Assembly (NCBI RefSeq): GCF_900890705.1
Contig: NZ_CAAHFH010000004.1
Span: 1 to 64,000 of the forward strand
DNA length: 64,000 nt
From: Pontiella sulfatireligans
Lineage (GTDB): Bacteria; Verrucomicrobiota; Kiritimatiellia; Kiritimatiellales; Pontiellaceae
Reading direction: 5' to 3'
Shown: positions 38,007-47,020 of the stretch, piece by piece
Numbering within the stretch: position 1 is the stretch's first letter
Layout: the number at the start of each line of letters is the position of its first letter
Translations under genes and position numbers: made by a program
Notes under the pieces: generated by a model
The model's input: only the letters and a program-made list of their open reading frames with translations
Databases searched by the model: none
What the model was told of the DNA's origin: nothing

Positions 38007-39659
38007 TTAAAATAGTGAGTCAGGCAGCCGTACGCTGTCGCTGGGTTCGGTTTCGCGGTCAGGTGCTTCTTCGGCTTCGGCCAGGAGTCCGCCCCATCCG
38101 GTTCTTTCCTTCATTTCTTCCCTGGTTGCATCTGGAATAAGCGGCTTACCTTCCCTCAGCTGCCATCCGCCGCCGAGGGAGCGGTAGATGCTGATGAGGT
38201 TGATGCATACATCGGCATTCTTTACGGTGAGCTGATCCTGCCAAACCGAGAGGAAGCGCTGGCTGTCGAGCACCCGGGAGTAGGATGAACCGCCTTCGCG
38301 GTATTGGTTCAGCGCGAGTTCTTCTGCACGTTTTGCCGAAAGCACCACTTTTTCAAGCTGATCCACCCCGTTCTGCGCTCCAAGGAAGCCGGAAACGCCA
38401 TCTTCAACTTCGCGCTGCGCCACGAGTACGGTCTGCTGGAAGTTAACCAGTAAGGCCTGATATTGCGCATCTTCAGCGCGGATCTGATTTGAAATGCGGC
38501 CATAGTTCAGAATGTTCCAGGAAAAGAAGGGGCTGATAAATCCGGTCTGGTTGTCGGAAGAAAACAACCCATCCGAATGGGGGGAACTCACACCGAAGGC
38601 ACCACCGATTCCAAACCTTGGAAAAAGCCCGGCTTTGGCAATGCCGATCTGCGCGCACTGGGCCATGGCCTGCAGTTCGGCCAGGCGGATATCGGGGCGG
38701 CGCCGGATGAGGTCGGCCGGGATTCCGATGGCCACCGACTCCGGAGCAACCGGAATCGAACCCGGTTCACCAAGAATAGAGCGGACTTCATCCGTCTGCT
38801 TTCCAACGAGGATCGCCAGACCGTTCCGGGCATGCTGCAACGAGGTTTTAAGTTGGATTACCAGCACTACGGTGGAGCCGTGAAGCGCCTTGGCCTGCGC
38901 AACATCCAGTTCGCCGGCCGCTCCGTTTTCAAACCGGGATTCCGCCACTTCAAGCCCCGTTTGCTGCAGCTCCGCATTTCGCTGGGCAATCGCCAGCCGC
39001 TCTTCCAACATTCGGAGGGTCACGTAGGATGTCGCCACATCCGCCGTTAGAGAAACCAGCATGTCATCATAGGTGGCAATCGAAGCAATATAGGATGCAT
39101 CGGCAGACTCCACTCCGCGGCGGTTGCGGCCCCATAAGTCCAGCTCCCATGCGGCACCCAGCCCGGCCTGATAGTCGTTATAATAGCCGGAGCCATCGGA
39201 GGAGTTCGGCAGGGCCGAATTCGGCGATGGATTGTCGGCTCCGTTTAACTTAATCCGGCTGTAGCTGCCGAAGGCGGATTGGGTGGGGTAGAGTGCTCCC
39301 ACGGCCCGGCCGAGGTGGGCCCGGGATTCCATAATCCGGATGCCGGCAATCCGCAGCGGCAGGTTCTGTTCGTGAGCGAGCTCAATCAGCTCGGTGAGGA
39401 TTGGATCGTTAAAGGTATTCCACCACTCGCTGTGATCGATTTCTCCTGCTTCAATGCGGACGTCTTCTGCATCGCTCCATTGTTCGGCAACCGATAGGTC
39501 GGGAGCCTTGTGTTCGGGGCCCACCGTGCTGCAGCCGTAAACCAGAAACAGCGTGAGCAGGGGAGAGAGAGTTCTGAATATCTTCCCTATCTCGCAAGTC
39601 CGTTTGACTGGACGAAGCTCGCGCAGTCTCCTCCGTTTATTCCATTTACTGTTCATCAT
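38007..39659 (-). CDS. RND efflux outer membrane lipoprotein (NodT family)
   Basis: A protein of 550 residues from the ATG at 39659 (AGGGAG upstream). An unusually long basic N-terminus (about 30 residues) precedes the hydrophobic stretch and lipobox VYGCSTVGPEHKAPD. The NodT signature IGIPADLIRRRPDIRLAELQ is present, then the second OEP repeat. First gene of the outer membrane-adaptor-permease operon. A TTCCAA-type palindrome (38609-38626) lies inside the coding sequence around LFPRFGIGG. Confidence 0.92.
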   Translation of the reverse strand: MMNSKWNKRRRLRELRPVKRTCEIGKIFRTLSPLLTLFLVYGCSTVGPEHKAPDLSVAEQWSDAEDVRIEAGEIDHSEWWNTFNDPILTELIELAHEQNLPLRIAGIRIMESRAHLGRAVGALYPTQSAFGSYSRIKLNGADNPSPNSALPNSSDGSGYYNDYQAGLGAAWELDLWGRNRRGVESADASYIASIATYDDMLVSLTADVATSYVTLRMLEERLAIAQRNAELQQTGLEVAESRFENGAAGELDVAQAKALHGSTVVLVIQLKTSLQHARNGLAILVGKQTDEVRSILGEPGSIPVAPESVAIGIPADLIRRRPDIRLAELQAMAQCAQIGIAKAGLFPRFGIGGAFGVSSPHSDGLFSSDNQTGFISPFFSWNILNYGRISNQIRAEDAQYQALLVNFQQTVLVAQREVEDGVSGFLGAQNGVDQLEKVVLSAKRAEELALNQYREGGSSYSRVLDSQRFLSVWQDQLTVKNADVCINLISIYRSLGGGWQLREGKPLIPDATREEMKERTGWGGLLAEAEEAPDRETEPSDSVRLPDSLF

Positions 39660-39713
39660 GTATTCTCCCTTTGCCGCACTGCGCATTCGTATCTGTACCC
39701 AATTCTCATATTC

Positions 39714-40256
39714 TCATCCATGGTTAGAGCGGTGGCCCTGCCGGTCAGCAGAGCTTTCGGCGGCAAAGCGAGTGCGAGTTGATTTCCGGGAGGGGGACTC
39801 CTGCAGTTTGAGCCTTGGGTCTTCGTCAAGCAGCCGAATCCTGAGAACGGTTCCCTGAAATCCGGAAAGCATTCCTTCGACCCGCTCCCCTGAACGATCG
39901 CTTGTCAACACGAGCACGCCAGTGGATCCCATCGGAAGGGCCTCCTCAATCCGCTTCTGCGCGGTTTCATCGATTCCGATCGAGTTCAGCATCGCCTGTA
40001 TAGAGTTGAGCTCAACCGTTTCATCTTGGGAAGGAAAGAGCAGCCCCGCAAAGCGTTTCCAGAACCCCCGGTCGCCACCGTTTTTTTTATTCAGGCGGAT
40101 GGATTCACGAATGGTGGTCTGATCTTCCGCCAGCCGTGACAGCACGGCAACATCGCTGAACGAAATCGACAGTTCGGTTTGCAGTCTGGAAAGTGTGCTC
40201 TCCGCGAGCAGTGCCGCATGAGGGCTGGGGTAGCCGGCTACAATCAGTTCATTCAT
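39714..40256 (-). CDS. DUF1269-like protein, copy B
   Basis: A protein of 180 residues from the ATG at 40256, matching the start of copy A. About 150 shared residues differ at fewer than 20 places; the C-terminal 30 residues are unrelated and basic. Nucleotide similarity continues upstream past the start codon for some 90 bp, including the CCTCCCCC...GGGGGAGG hairpin. Function unknown. It lies 54 bp upstream of the efflux operon. Confidence 0.7.
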   Translation of the reverse strand: MNELIVAGYPSPHAALLAESTLSRLQTELSISFSDVAVLSRLAEDQTTIRESIRLNKKNGGDRGFWKRFAGLLFPSQDETVELNSIQAMLNSIGIDETAQKRIEEALPMGSTGVLVLTSDRSGERVEGMLSGFQGTVLRIRLLDEDPRLKLQESPSRKSTRTRFAAESSADRQGHRSNHG

Positions 40257-40524
40257 TCCGCATCTTCTCCTTTGAAACGATGCGAAGACTCTAGCTTCAG
40301 GAGAAAAATGCACCTCCCCCTGAGAGAGGGAGAAACGGGGGAGGTCCGTTAAGAAAGGAATTATCTAAGAAACTACGCTAAGGAATATCCAACCACTGAA
40401 TACACCAAATACACGGAAAAGCGAGACGGCCTGATTTTGTTCCGTGTATTCGGTGTATTCAGTGGTTCAATAAATACGTATGACATTCCTTTGCGGCAGT
40501 TTAAAACAAGAGAGCGGATGGCGG
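40257..40524. other. Gap with duplicated upstream region and inverted repeat
   Basis: The part to about 40347 repeats the upstream region of DUF1269 copy A. The inverted repeat 40391-40467 follows and lies just past the stop of the response regulator gene. No gene seen. Confidence 0.6.
40391..40467. repeat. AACCACTGAATACACC inverted repeat
   Basis: Arms of 28 bp at 40391-40418 and 40440-40467, identical except for one position, spacer 21 bp. A related but more decayed element is at 56596-56673. It could form the transcript end of the response regulator gene. Confidence 0.8.
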
Positions 40525-41451
40525 TCAGTCTTTGGAAACCAGACCGAGCTCTTCGGCTTTCAGCATCGCTTCGCGCCGATTGCCGACGTCCAGCTTCTGG
40601 AAAATATTTTTTACATGCGTTTTTACGGTTTCAACCGAAACAGAGAGCTCGTCGGCGATCTCTTTGTTGTAGAGCCGTTTCATCAATAACTCCAAGGTGT
40701 CGAGTTCACGGTTGGTCAACGGCTCGATAAGCTCATCCTGTTTAGTTTCATGCTGCTTTGAACGTTCTTTAAGGGATTTTTTCAACGACTGCTCAACGCC
40801 GTCATGGCCGGAAAACCATTTCTGGGCACCCACATATTCGATGAACTCTTCTTTGGAAGACATGCCCAGCTTCTTGATTATCTGCTCCTCAAGGTCGGCC
40901 AGCGCATCGGCATCAAGTTCATGGCGGGATGCAATTTCATCGGCGTCGCATCCTTCGCCAATCAACAGGATATATTCCTTTTCCAGTTTGGTGAGTTTGG
41001 CCTTACTGGCCGAGGTCTGGGTGCGGGAAAGCAGTTCCATATATTGGGAAACCACCAGTCCGGTGACTTCCGAGCTGAGATACTGGCCTCCCTGATGCAC
41101 GGTTCGGATCGCCGTTTCCAGTTCTTCGGGTGCGCTGTCTTTAAGGATATAGCCCACCGCGCCGGTCTGGAGCATGTTCTCAACAAACCGTTTTCCGCCA
41201 TGGATGGAGAGGGCGATGATTTTGGTGTCGGGAAAGTCCGCAAGAATTTTCCCGCTGGCTTCAATGCCGTCGCTGTTGGGCATGGTGATGTCCATGACCA
41301 CCACATCCGGCTGCAGTTCTTTCACCTTGTCGTAGGCTTCCAGGCCATCTCCGGCCTCGCCAACGACATTCAGGTCGTCCTCCTCCAGCATGGCACGAAG
41401 CCCTTTGCGGAACAGGGCATGATCATCAACCAGCAATATGGATATCGACAT
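40525..41451 (-). CDS. NarL-type response regulator with two GerE-like regions
   Basis: A protein of 308 residues from the ATG at 41451, whose A is shared with the kinase stop (TAATG). Receiver domain, residues 3-120: D9/D10, phosphoacceptor D54 (VVVMDITMP), S82 and K104. A second part (about 152-207: LTKLEKEYILLIGEGCDADE, then DLEEQIIKKLG) looks like a degenerate LuxR/GerE helix-turn-helix, followed by a charged linker and a clear GerE domain (245-305: LTNRELDTLELL, VSVETVKTHVKNIFQKL). Normal members are about 210 residues with one GerE domain. Partner of the adjacent kinase. Confidence 0.9.
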   Translation of the reverse strand: MSISILLVDDHALFRKGLRAMLEEDDLNVVGEAGDGLEAYDKVKELQPDVVVMDITMPNSDGIEASGKILADFPDTKIIALSIHGGKRFVENMLQTGAVGYILKDSAPEELETAIRTVHQGGQYLSSEVTGLVVSQYMELLSRTQTSASKAKLTKLEKEYILLIGEGCDADEIASRHELDADALADLEEQIIKKLGMSSKEEFIEYVGAQKWFSGHDGVEQSLKKSLKERSKQHETKQDELIEPLTNRELDTLELLMKRLYNKEIADELSVSVETVKTHVKNIFQKLDVGNRREAMLKAEELGLVSKD

Positions 41452-44400
41452 TATTTTTCTCCTTGACAGCAGTGGGGCATGGGCATTTTCAGTGTGGCCT
41501 TGCACCCTTGGCCGGGGGCGGATTCAATCTCCAGCATTCCGCCCATATCGGCCATGCGTTCATAGACGCTGAACAAACCGAATCCCCCTTCGGACCCCGG
41601 TTGTTTCTGGCGTTTGTCGGGGTTGAAGCCTTTGCCATCATCCTGCACTTCAATATGCAGCACCTGATCAACACAATGTAGTTTAACGGCGATCCGGCTG
41701 GCGTCCGCGTGTTTGATCGTATTCATAAGCAGTTCGCGCGCGTTGCGGAAGAGCATGGCGAGCATGTCTTCACTCAGTTGTATATCTTCACAATCATTTG
41801 AAAAGGAGGTGTGCAGGCCTTCTCTGCGCCCGGCCTGTTCTTCCAGCCATTCCGACAGCGCCGCAGCCAGGCCGATCTCATTCAACGCCGGCGAACTGAG
41901 ATCGAGCAATACGCCCCGAATCTGCTGGAGCGATTCCTTCAGCAACCGGGAGAGATCATCCAGTTTGTTGGTCGTTTTCGGATCCTCGACGGCCTTGTTT
42001 ACTGAGACGAGTTTGACGCGAGCCAACGCCAATGATTGCGCCGCGCCATCGTGCAGTTCTGTCGCAATCCGGCGGCGTTCCTGTTCTTCCGTCAGGGTGA
42101 GCTCGGACGCCAGTGCTCGGAGACGTTTCTGATACTCTTGAAGACGGATATCTGCAAGCCGCGGCTCGGTCATGTCCTCTTCCATATACACCACATTCAG
42201 AAGTTCCCCTTCCGTATTTTTAACCGGGTACAGGCGGGCTTGAATCCACCGTTTATTGGACATGACATGTGCCAAGTCCAAGTTTTCCATGGTTTCGGGG
42301 GCATCGTATTCCACCACCGGAAGAATCACGTCCTCCCCGGCAAACGCCCTGCGAATCCCAGGCAACAGCCCAAGTTTTTCCACTTGAGCATCTTCAAACG
42401 TGTTATACGTATCCATCACCTCCTCCAGATCCTCATCGCTTATTCCCCACAACTTTTGAAAGGCCTGATTGACTTTGGTGATTTTCCCATCGGGGTTGAG
42501 TATCTGGATGGAGATCGGTGACTGCTCAATCAGACTTCTGAACTCTGACTCGCTGTCACGTACCTTTCGCTCGGCCTGCTTTTGTTCGGTAATATCTTCA
42601 TGCATCATAACAACATGCGTCACGTTGCCTTGGAGATCTCTCACTGGATACACTATGTTGCTTAACCATCTTTCTCTGCTTTTTTCCTTATTATCGACAT
42701 CTTCTCGAGAAGCATTAAAATCCACATCAGGAATCGCGCCAATCTCTTCTCCGGCAAAAGCCCTTTTAATATAAGGCAAAAGCCCCACTTCTTCAACTTG
42801 AGAACTTTCAAGAACATTAAATTTATTAACAACATCATCCGCTTGAAGATTCCACAAATTTTCAAAAGCCCGATTGACCTGAACTAAAACTCCATCCGTA
42901 TCATATAGCTCAAAGGTAGTCGGAGATTGCTCAATAAAACTTCTAAATTTCTCTTCACTTTCCTGCAGCGCCATCTCCGCCAGTTTTTGTTCGGTGATGT
43001 CCTTCACTACAGCAGCAAACCATTTCGGTTGAGCGTCGTCATCTCTAATCAGGGAGACTATAAGAGTGATCCAGACGATTGATCCGTTTTTATGAATGTA
43101 TCGTTTGTCTTTAGAATAGGTATCGCCCTCGCCGTCGAGGAGGCGCTGCACTTCGGCGACATCGGCGTCCAGATCGTCGGGGTGCGTTATGTCCTGAAAG
43201 GTCAGTGCCCGCATTTCGTCGCGGGAATAGCCGACGATGTCGCAGAACTTCTGATTGATCCTCAGAAAGTGGCCATCCGGGGATACATGGGCGATGCCCA
43301 CGGCCGCCTGTTCAAACGTGGCGCGAAACCGCGATTCGCTCTCCTCCAGACGTGCCTGGGCCAGCTTTCGTTCCGTGATGTCGACGTGACAGCCCAGTAT
43401 GCGAACCGGATTGCCGGCGTCATCCAACTGCTTCTCCCCGCGGGTGTAGATCCACCGGTAGGAACCGTCCTTGTGACGCAGGCGGAACTCCTTCGCGTAT
43501 TCCGGGATCCGCCCGGCGAGGTAGTCCTCGACCATATCGAAGGCCTCTTCCCGCTCGTCCGGATGCAGGCGGGATTCCCATTCTTCGATCCGGCTCTCGA
43601 ATTCGTCATCCTCGTAGCCTAGCTGCTGCTTCCATTCGGGGGACAAAAAGACAGCATTGGAACGGGGGTCAAAGTCCCAGATCGCCACCCGCGCGGCGGC
43701 GGTGGCCAGGCGCAATCGGTCCTCGCTCTCCACCAGAAATGCCTGTGCTTGCTTTTGTTCCGTGACATCGACCCCGATGGACGTGATTCCGATGACGGTA
43801 TCATGCCGCCTGATTTCACTATTGCTCCACGAAATAATCCGCTCTTCACCCGATTGGGTTAAAATCACGTTTTCGTAGTGTTCCGGAACCGTGCCGGAAA
43901 GCGCTTCCTGTAACGCCGCATGGGTTTCGGGGAAATGTTCGGGCGGAATAAGCATCTCCATCCAGTTTTGCCCAATGAGTTCGTCCGCCTGATAACCCGT
44001 GACGGTTTCAGCGGCTGGATTCATGTTGGTGATGAGGCCCTTCGTGTCCATGCTTACAATCATCACGTTGGCGCTTTGGATCAGGTGATCGGTATATTCG
44101 CGCTCCTGTTTCAAGGCAAGCTGAGCTTCCCTTTGTTCCGTGATGTCTTCCGCAAAAAAGACGGCGTTGATCACCTGGCCGTTACTGTTTTTCAACGGGA
44201 ACCCGCGCACCTGCGTCCAGAGTTCATGAGGGGCGGTTTCATGCCCGACACTCTTCGTCGCCTCGTCGGTTGAATATTTATACGGTGGGAAAATGACATC
44301 TTCGCCGGCATAAACTCGTTCAATGTACGGCTGCAGCCCGAGCTCTTCCGCCTGTTCGTCTTTGCGGACATTGTAGTGTTCCAGTATCTGGTTCAGGGCC

Positions 44401-46193
44401 TCTCCTTCCAGATTATGCATGGATGCAAAGGCCGGGTTGGCCTGGACGATTTTCCCTTCCAGATCATGGATTTCAATGGCCATCGGAGTCTGTTCCACCA
44501 GGCGACGAAAGCGGGATTCCTTTTCAAGAATTTCAGCCGTGCGAGCGATAACCTGCCGCCGCAGCTGTTTGTTCCACATCACGAACAGCAGAATGATAAG
44601 GAAGGCAACAGAAACAACAGTAATCACGCGACGGGAAGCTTCCCCAGGAGACATACCGTGTTCATAGCGAACCGCCAGGTACTTGCCGTGAATATCTGCG
44701 TGTTCTTCGACAGTCAAGTGATCCAGCGCCTTTTGCAGGATACCAAGAAGTTCAGGCCAATCTTTCCGAACGGCGAAAGCCAATTCACGGTCACTCAATG
44801 GCCCGGGGGCTGCAACCTTCACGTTCGACAGCTGGCGCTCCTGGATGATGTGGGTCCCGACTGCGATGTTTCCAACAAATGCCGTTACCTCGGCAGAGGC
44901 AAGCGCCAGCATCGCTTTCTCGGCAGTATCGAACTGGACGAGTTGAATATCTGGATAGTTCTCAATGATGTGCAGAGAGAGCGGAGTCTTACGCCCGACC
45001 GACACGCGCTGATGGGCAAGAGAGTCCATACCCAGGATGACACCAGAGTCCTCACGCGTGAAAATGACGACGGGTGAGACCATGTACGGGGTGGTGAAGG
45101 AGACAGAGCTCTCCCACCTGTCGTCTGCCATGGTGGCTGGGAGCAGGTCGGGACCGTTGCCTTCCTCAACCATGTTGTGAGCCAGACCTACAGACGCGGG
45201 TTCGTAAACCCATTCGTAGTTTATCCCGATGTTTTCGGAGGCCGCCCGCAGGTAGTCGATCGCTATCCCCGAGGGTTCGCCGTTGCCAGTGATCATGAAG
45301 GGAGGATTGTTCGCAACATGAACCCGGACCGTGTATTCCTGTGCGAGCCAGGCCTGCTCTTCGTCAGTAAGCTCCAAACGCTTCTTGTCGGCGGGGAGGT
45401 AGCTCCACGTGCGGATGATGTTGTGTGCGTCGCTCTCTGAGAACCCGGATAGCCCTTTGTTGAGAATGCTTACCAGCTCCGGCCAGTCCGAACGCACCCC
45501 GACACACTGCCATGTGGGCGTGTCTAAAAATACATGGGCCGTGACAAGCTCCAGCAATTGGTACTTGGTGAGATAGTACGAATTGTACGAGCTGCCCAGA
45601 AACAGGTCCGCTTCTCCATTGGCGACGGCCCGCAGTCCGTCCAATGCGGTTTTCACTTTAACGACCGTGGTCCGCTTGCCGTGCTCGTCGATCATCTTCT
45701 GGGTGATGTAGACCTTGTCGATGAGAGCGACTCGTTGGTCAGAAAAATCCTCAGGGCCCTTGAATGAGGTGCCGCGGCGCGCAAAGACGGCGGGATAGTC
45801 GGGCCAGAATACCTCGGTTGATAACAGCCCAAGATTTTCGGCATATTCAGGATGAAGGGTAACAATGCCGTCCACCTTTTTAGTCTGCGCGTTTTCAAGC
45901 GCCGTCGGGATATCATCTAAACGCAATTTTATCCGGGTCCCGAGGCGCTGGTTCAGCTGCTCCAGCGCGTCGACCAGCATGCCGGTATGCTGGCCGTTCG
46001 GCCCCGCAATGACGGAGGGCTCCAACGAATCGGTGTAACCCAGCGTGATGTCTGGATGGGCTTCCAGCCAGGATATTTCCTTCTGGGTCAGCTCGATGGC
46101 GGTGGACGACATCGTATTGCTCTCCGCCCGCACCGAACCACACAGACCCGCTATGCAGATTCCAGCTAATACCATTGAACGGAATGTGGACAT
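41451..46193 (-). CDS. Giant BvgS-like sensor histidine kinase
   Basis: A 1580-residue protein with a signal peptide (SVRA), two tandem periplasmic solute-binding type-3 domains (about 33-270 and 275-510), one membrane segment (about 518-537), six PAS domains with PAC-type spacers (starting near 557, 700, 824, 952, 1082, 1217), a HisKA_3 phosphoacceptor with H near 1380 (ATELHDGAAQS) and an HATPase (about 1490-1578: DDGKGFNP, GGFGLFSVYERM). The paired binding domains resemble BvgS/EvgS sensors, but the kinase core is the NarX type, matching the NarL-type partner. The ligand is unknown. Confidence 0.92.
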   Translation of the reverse strand: MSTFRSMVLAGICIAGLCGSVRAESNTMSSTAIELTQKEISWLEAHPDITLGYTDSLEPSVIAGPNGQHTGMLVDALEQLNQRLGTRIKLRLDDIPTALENAQTKKVDGIVTLHPEYAENLGLLSTEVFWPDYPAVFARRGTSFKGPEDFSDQRVALIDKVYITQKMIDEHGKRTTVVKVKTALDGLRAVANGEADLFLGSSYNSYYLTKYQLLELVTAHVFLDTPTWQCVGVRSDWPELVSILNKGLSGFSESDAHNIIRTWSYLPADKKRLELTDEEQAWLAQEYTVRVHVANNPPFMITGNGEPSGIAIDYLRAASENIGINYEWVYEPASVGLAHNMVEEGNGPDLLPATMADDRWESSVSFTTPYMVSPVVIFTREDSGVILGMDSLAHQRVSVGRKTPLSLHIIENYPDIQLVQFDTAEKAMLALASAEVTAFVGNIAVGTHIIQERQLSNVKVAAPGPLSDRELAFAVRKDWPELLGILQKALDHLTVEEHADIHGKYLAVRYEHGMSPGEASRRVITVVSVAFLIILLFVMWNKQLRRQVIARTAEILEKESRFRRLVEQTPMAIEIHDLEGKIVQANPAFASMHNLEGEALNQILEHYNVRKDEQAEELGLQPYIERVYAGEDVIFPPYKYSTDEATKSVGHETAPHELWTQVRGFPLKNSNGQVINAVFFAEDITEQREAQLALKQEREYTDHLIQSANVMIVSMDTKGLITNMNPAAETVTGYQADELIGQNWMEMLIPPEHFPETHAALQEALSGTVPEHYENVILTQSGEERIISWSNSEIRRHDTVIGITSIGVDVTEQKQAQAFLVESEDRLRLATAAARVAIWDFDPRSNAVFLSPEWKQQLGYEDDEFESRIEEWESRLHPDEREEAFDMVEDYLAGRIPEYAKEFRLRHKDGSYRWIYTRGEKQLDDAGNPVRILGCHVDITERKLAQARLEESESRFRATFEQAAVGIAHVSPDGHFLRINQKFCDIVGYSRDEMRALTFQDITHPDDLDADVAEVQRLLDGEGDTYSKDKRYIHKNGSIVWITLIVSLIRDDDAQPKWFAAVVKDITEQKLAEMALQESEEKFRSFIEQSPTTFELYDTDGVLVQVNRAFENLWNLQADDVVNKFNVLESSQVEEVGLLPYIKRAFAGEEIGAIPDVDFNASREDVDNKEKSRERWLSNIVYPVRDLQGNVTHVVMMHEDITEQKQAERKVRDSESEFRSLIEQSPISIQILNPDGKITKVNQAFQKLWGISDEDLEEVMDTYNTFEDAQVEKLGLLPGIRRAFAGEDVILPVVEYDAPETMENLDLAHVMSNKRWIQARLYPVKNTEGELLNVVYMEEDMTEPRLADIRLQEYQKRLRALASELTLTEEQERRRIATELHDGAAQSLALARVKLVSVNKAVEDPKTTNKLDDLSRLLKESLQQIRGVLLDLSSPALNEIGLAAALSEWLEEQAGRREGLHTSFSNDCEDIQLSEDMLAMLFRNARELLMNTIKHADASRIAVKLHCVDQVLHIEVQDDGKGFNPDKRQKQPGSEGGFGLFSVYERMADMGGMLEIESAPGQGCKATLKMPMPHCCQGEK

Positions 46194-46434
46194 TTTCCCC
46201 CGGAGTGTCTGTTTGGCAACGACCAGTTAAAACGCTTGAAACTGTAAAGATTACTCCCCCCCCATGCAATGAAAGATCCTGATCATAAAGAATCCCGAAT
46301 GGTCTCAACAATCCGGCCATGTTGCTTTTCCGGCTGGTGGCCGACTGCACCGGCCATGTTCCTTTTCCGGCTGGGGGCCGCCCCAAATTCATTCATCCAA
46401 CGATCCAGCTCGTCAGGTTAAGGAGTCATTCCTG

Positions 46435-46477
46435 TTTCCAAAGATTGGAAAAGCGCGGTTTTTCCAAGGGTTGGAAA
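46435..46477. repeat. Paired TTTCCAA-N3-TTGGAAA palindromes
   Basis: Palindrome at 46435-46452 (loop AGA) and a second at about 46460-46477 (loop GGG), joined by GCGCGG. Same arrangement as 25937-25979. Confidence 0.8.
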
Positions 46478-46497
46478 CGCGGAGGTTCTTCAGTTCT

Positions 46498-46625
46498 CGG
46501 TCTTCACTTTGCTCATCAGCCAGGAAGGAACGGTAAGGTGCCAGTGGATGGCCGCTGCAGAGATCAGGGTCAGGGTGCGGGAGATATTCTGCTCCAGCTT
46601 CGCAATCAACTGTGGCCCGCTAAAA
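46498..46625 (-). pseudogene. C-terminal relic of a TRIC-family cation channel gene
   Basis: The minus strand reads FSGPQLIAKLEQNISRTL, then SAAAIHWHLTVPSWLMSKVK and a stop. The part from AAAIHWHL onward closely matches the end of the fragment at 49728-49952 (AAAIHWHLSVPSWLISKVK). No start or N-terminal half is present. The upstream part does not match TRIC proteins and may be junction sequence. A second, independent remnant of the same gene family. Confidence 0.6.
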
Positions 46626-46857
46626 CCTACTGCTCACATGGAACGTAAAGGGAACGTCGAATCCGTCATTCGAATCGTAGATGCTGGCGTTTGATATGTG
46701 CCGGCAGCAAAAGTCGACCGACCACCGCTTCAAGACTTGAGATAAACAGGGGTTAAACAGTCATGTTTACAGCCTCTTGCTATTTTAAGCCTAACCACAT
46801 GAAAAAAAGGTTTATGCCCCAACTAGAGGGGAAACAATCGGATGGTTGAGATCGTAG

Positions 46858-46922
46858 ACGCGATGCCCTCGTCGCGTTCCGTAGAATCTGGCCTTGCGCA
46901 TGCAACGCGACGAGGGCGTCGC
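46858..46922. repeat. Two constant-loop hairpins, inverted pair
   Basis: ACGCGAT-GCCCTC-GTCGCGT at 46858-46877 (plus) and GCGAC-GCCCTC-GTCGC at 46907-46922 (minus), each preceded by GTAG. Together they also form a larger imperfect palindrome, 46854-46928. Confidence 0.75.
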
Positions 46923-47020
46923 ATCTACGTTGCAGATTCACCGCAGATGGGACGTAAAAAAAGGCAGGAGCCGCCACCCTGCCTGCACCGTTCGTAAACA
47001 GCGTGTGCCGGCAGAGCGAT

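Larger units (their letters stand above)
46194..47020. other. Long interval with repeats and a channel-gene relic
   Basis: No complete gene. It holds an approximate tandem repeat of 37 bp (CCGGCCATGTT at 46313 and 46350), paired TTCCAA palindromes (46435-46477), a TRIC gene 3' relic (46498-46625) and two constant-loop hairpins (46858-46922). Confidence 0.65.
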
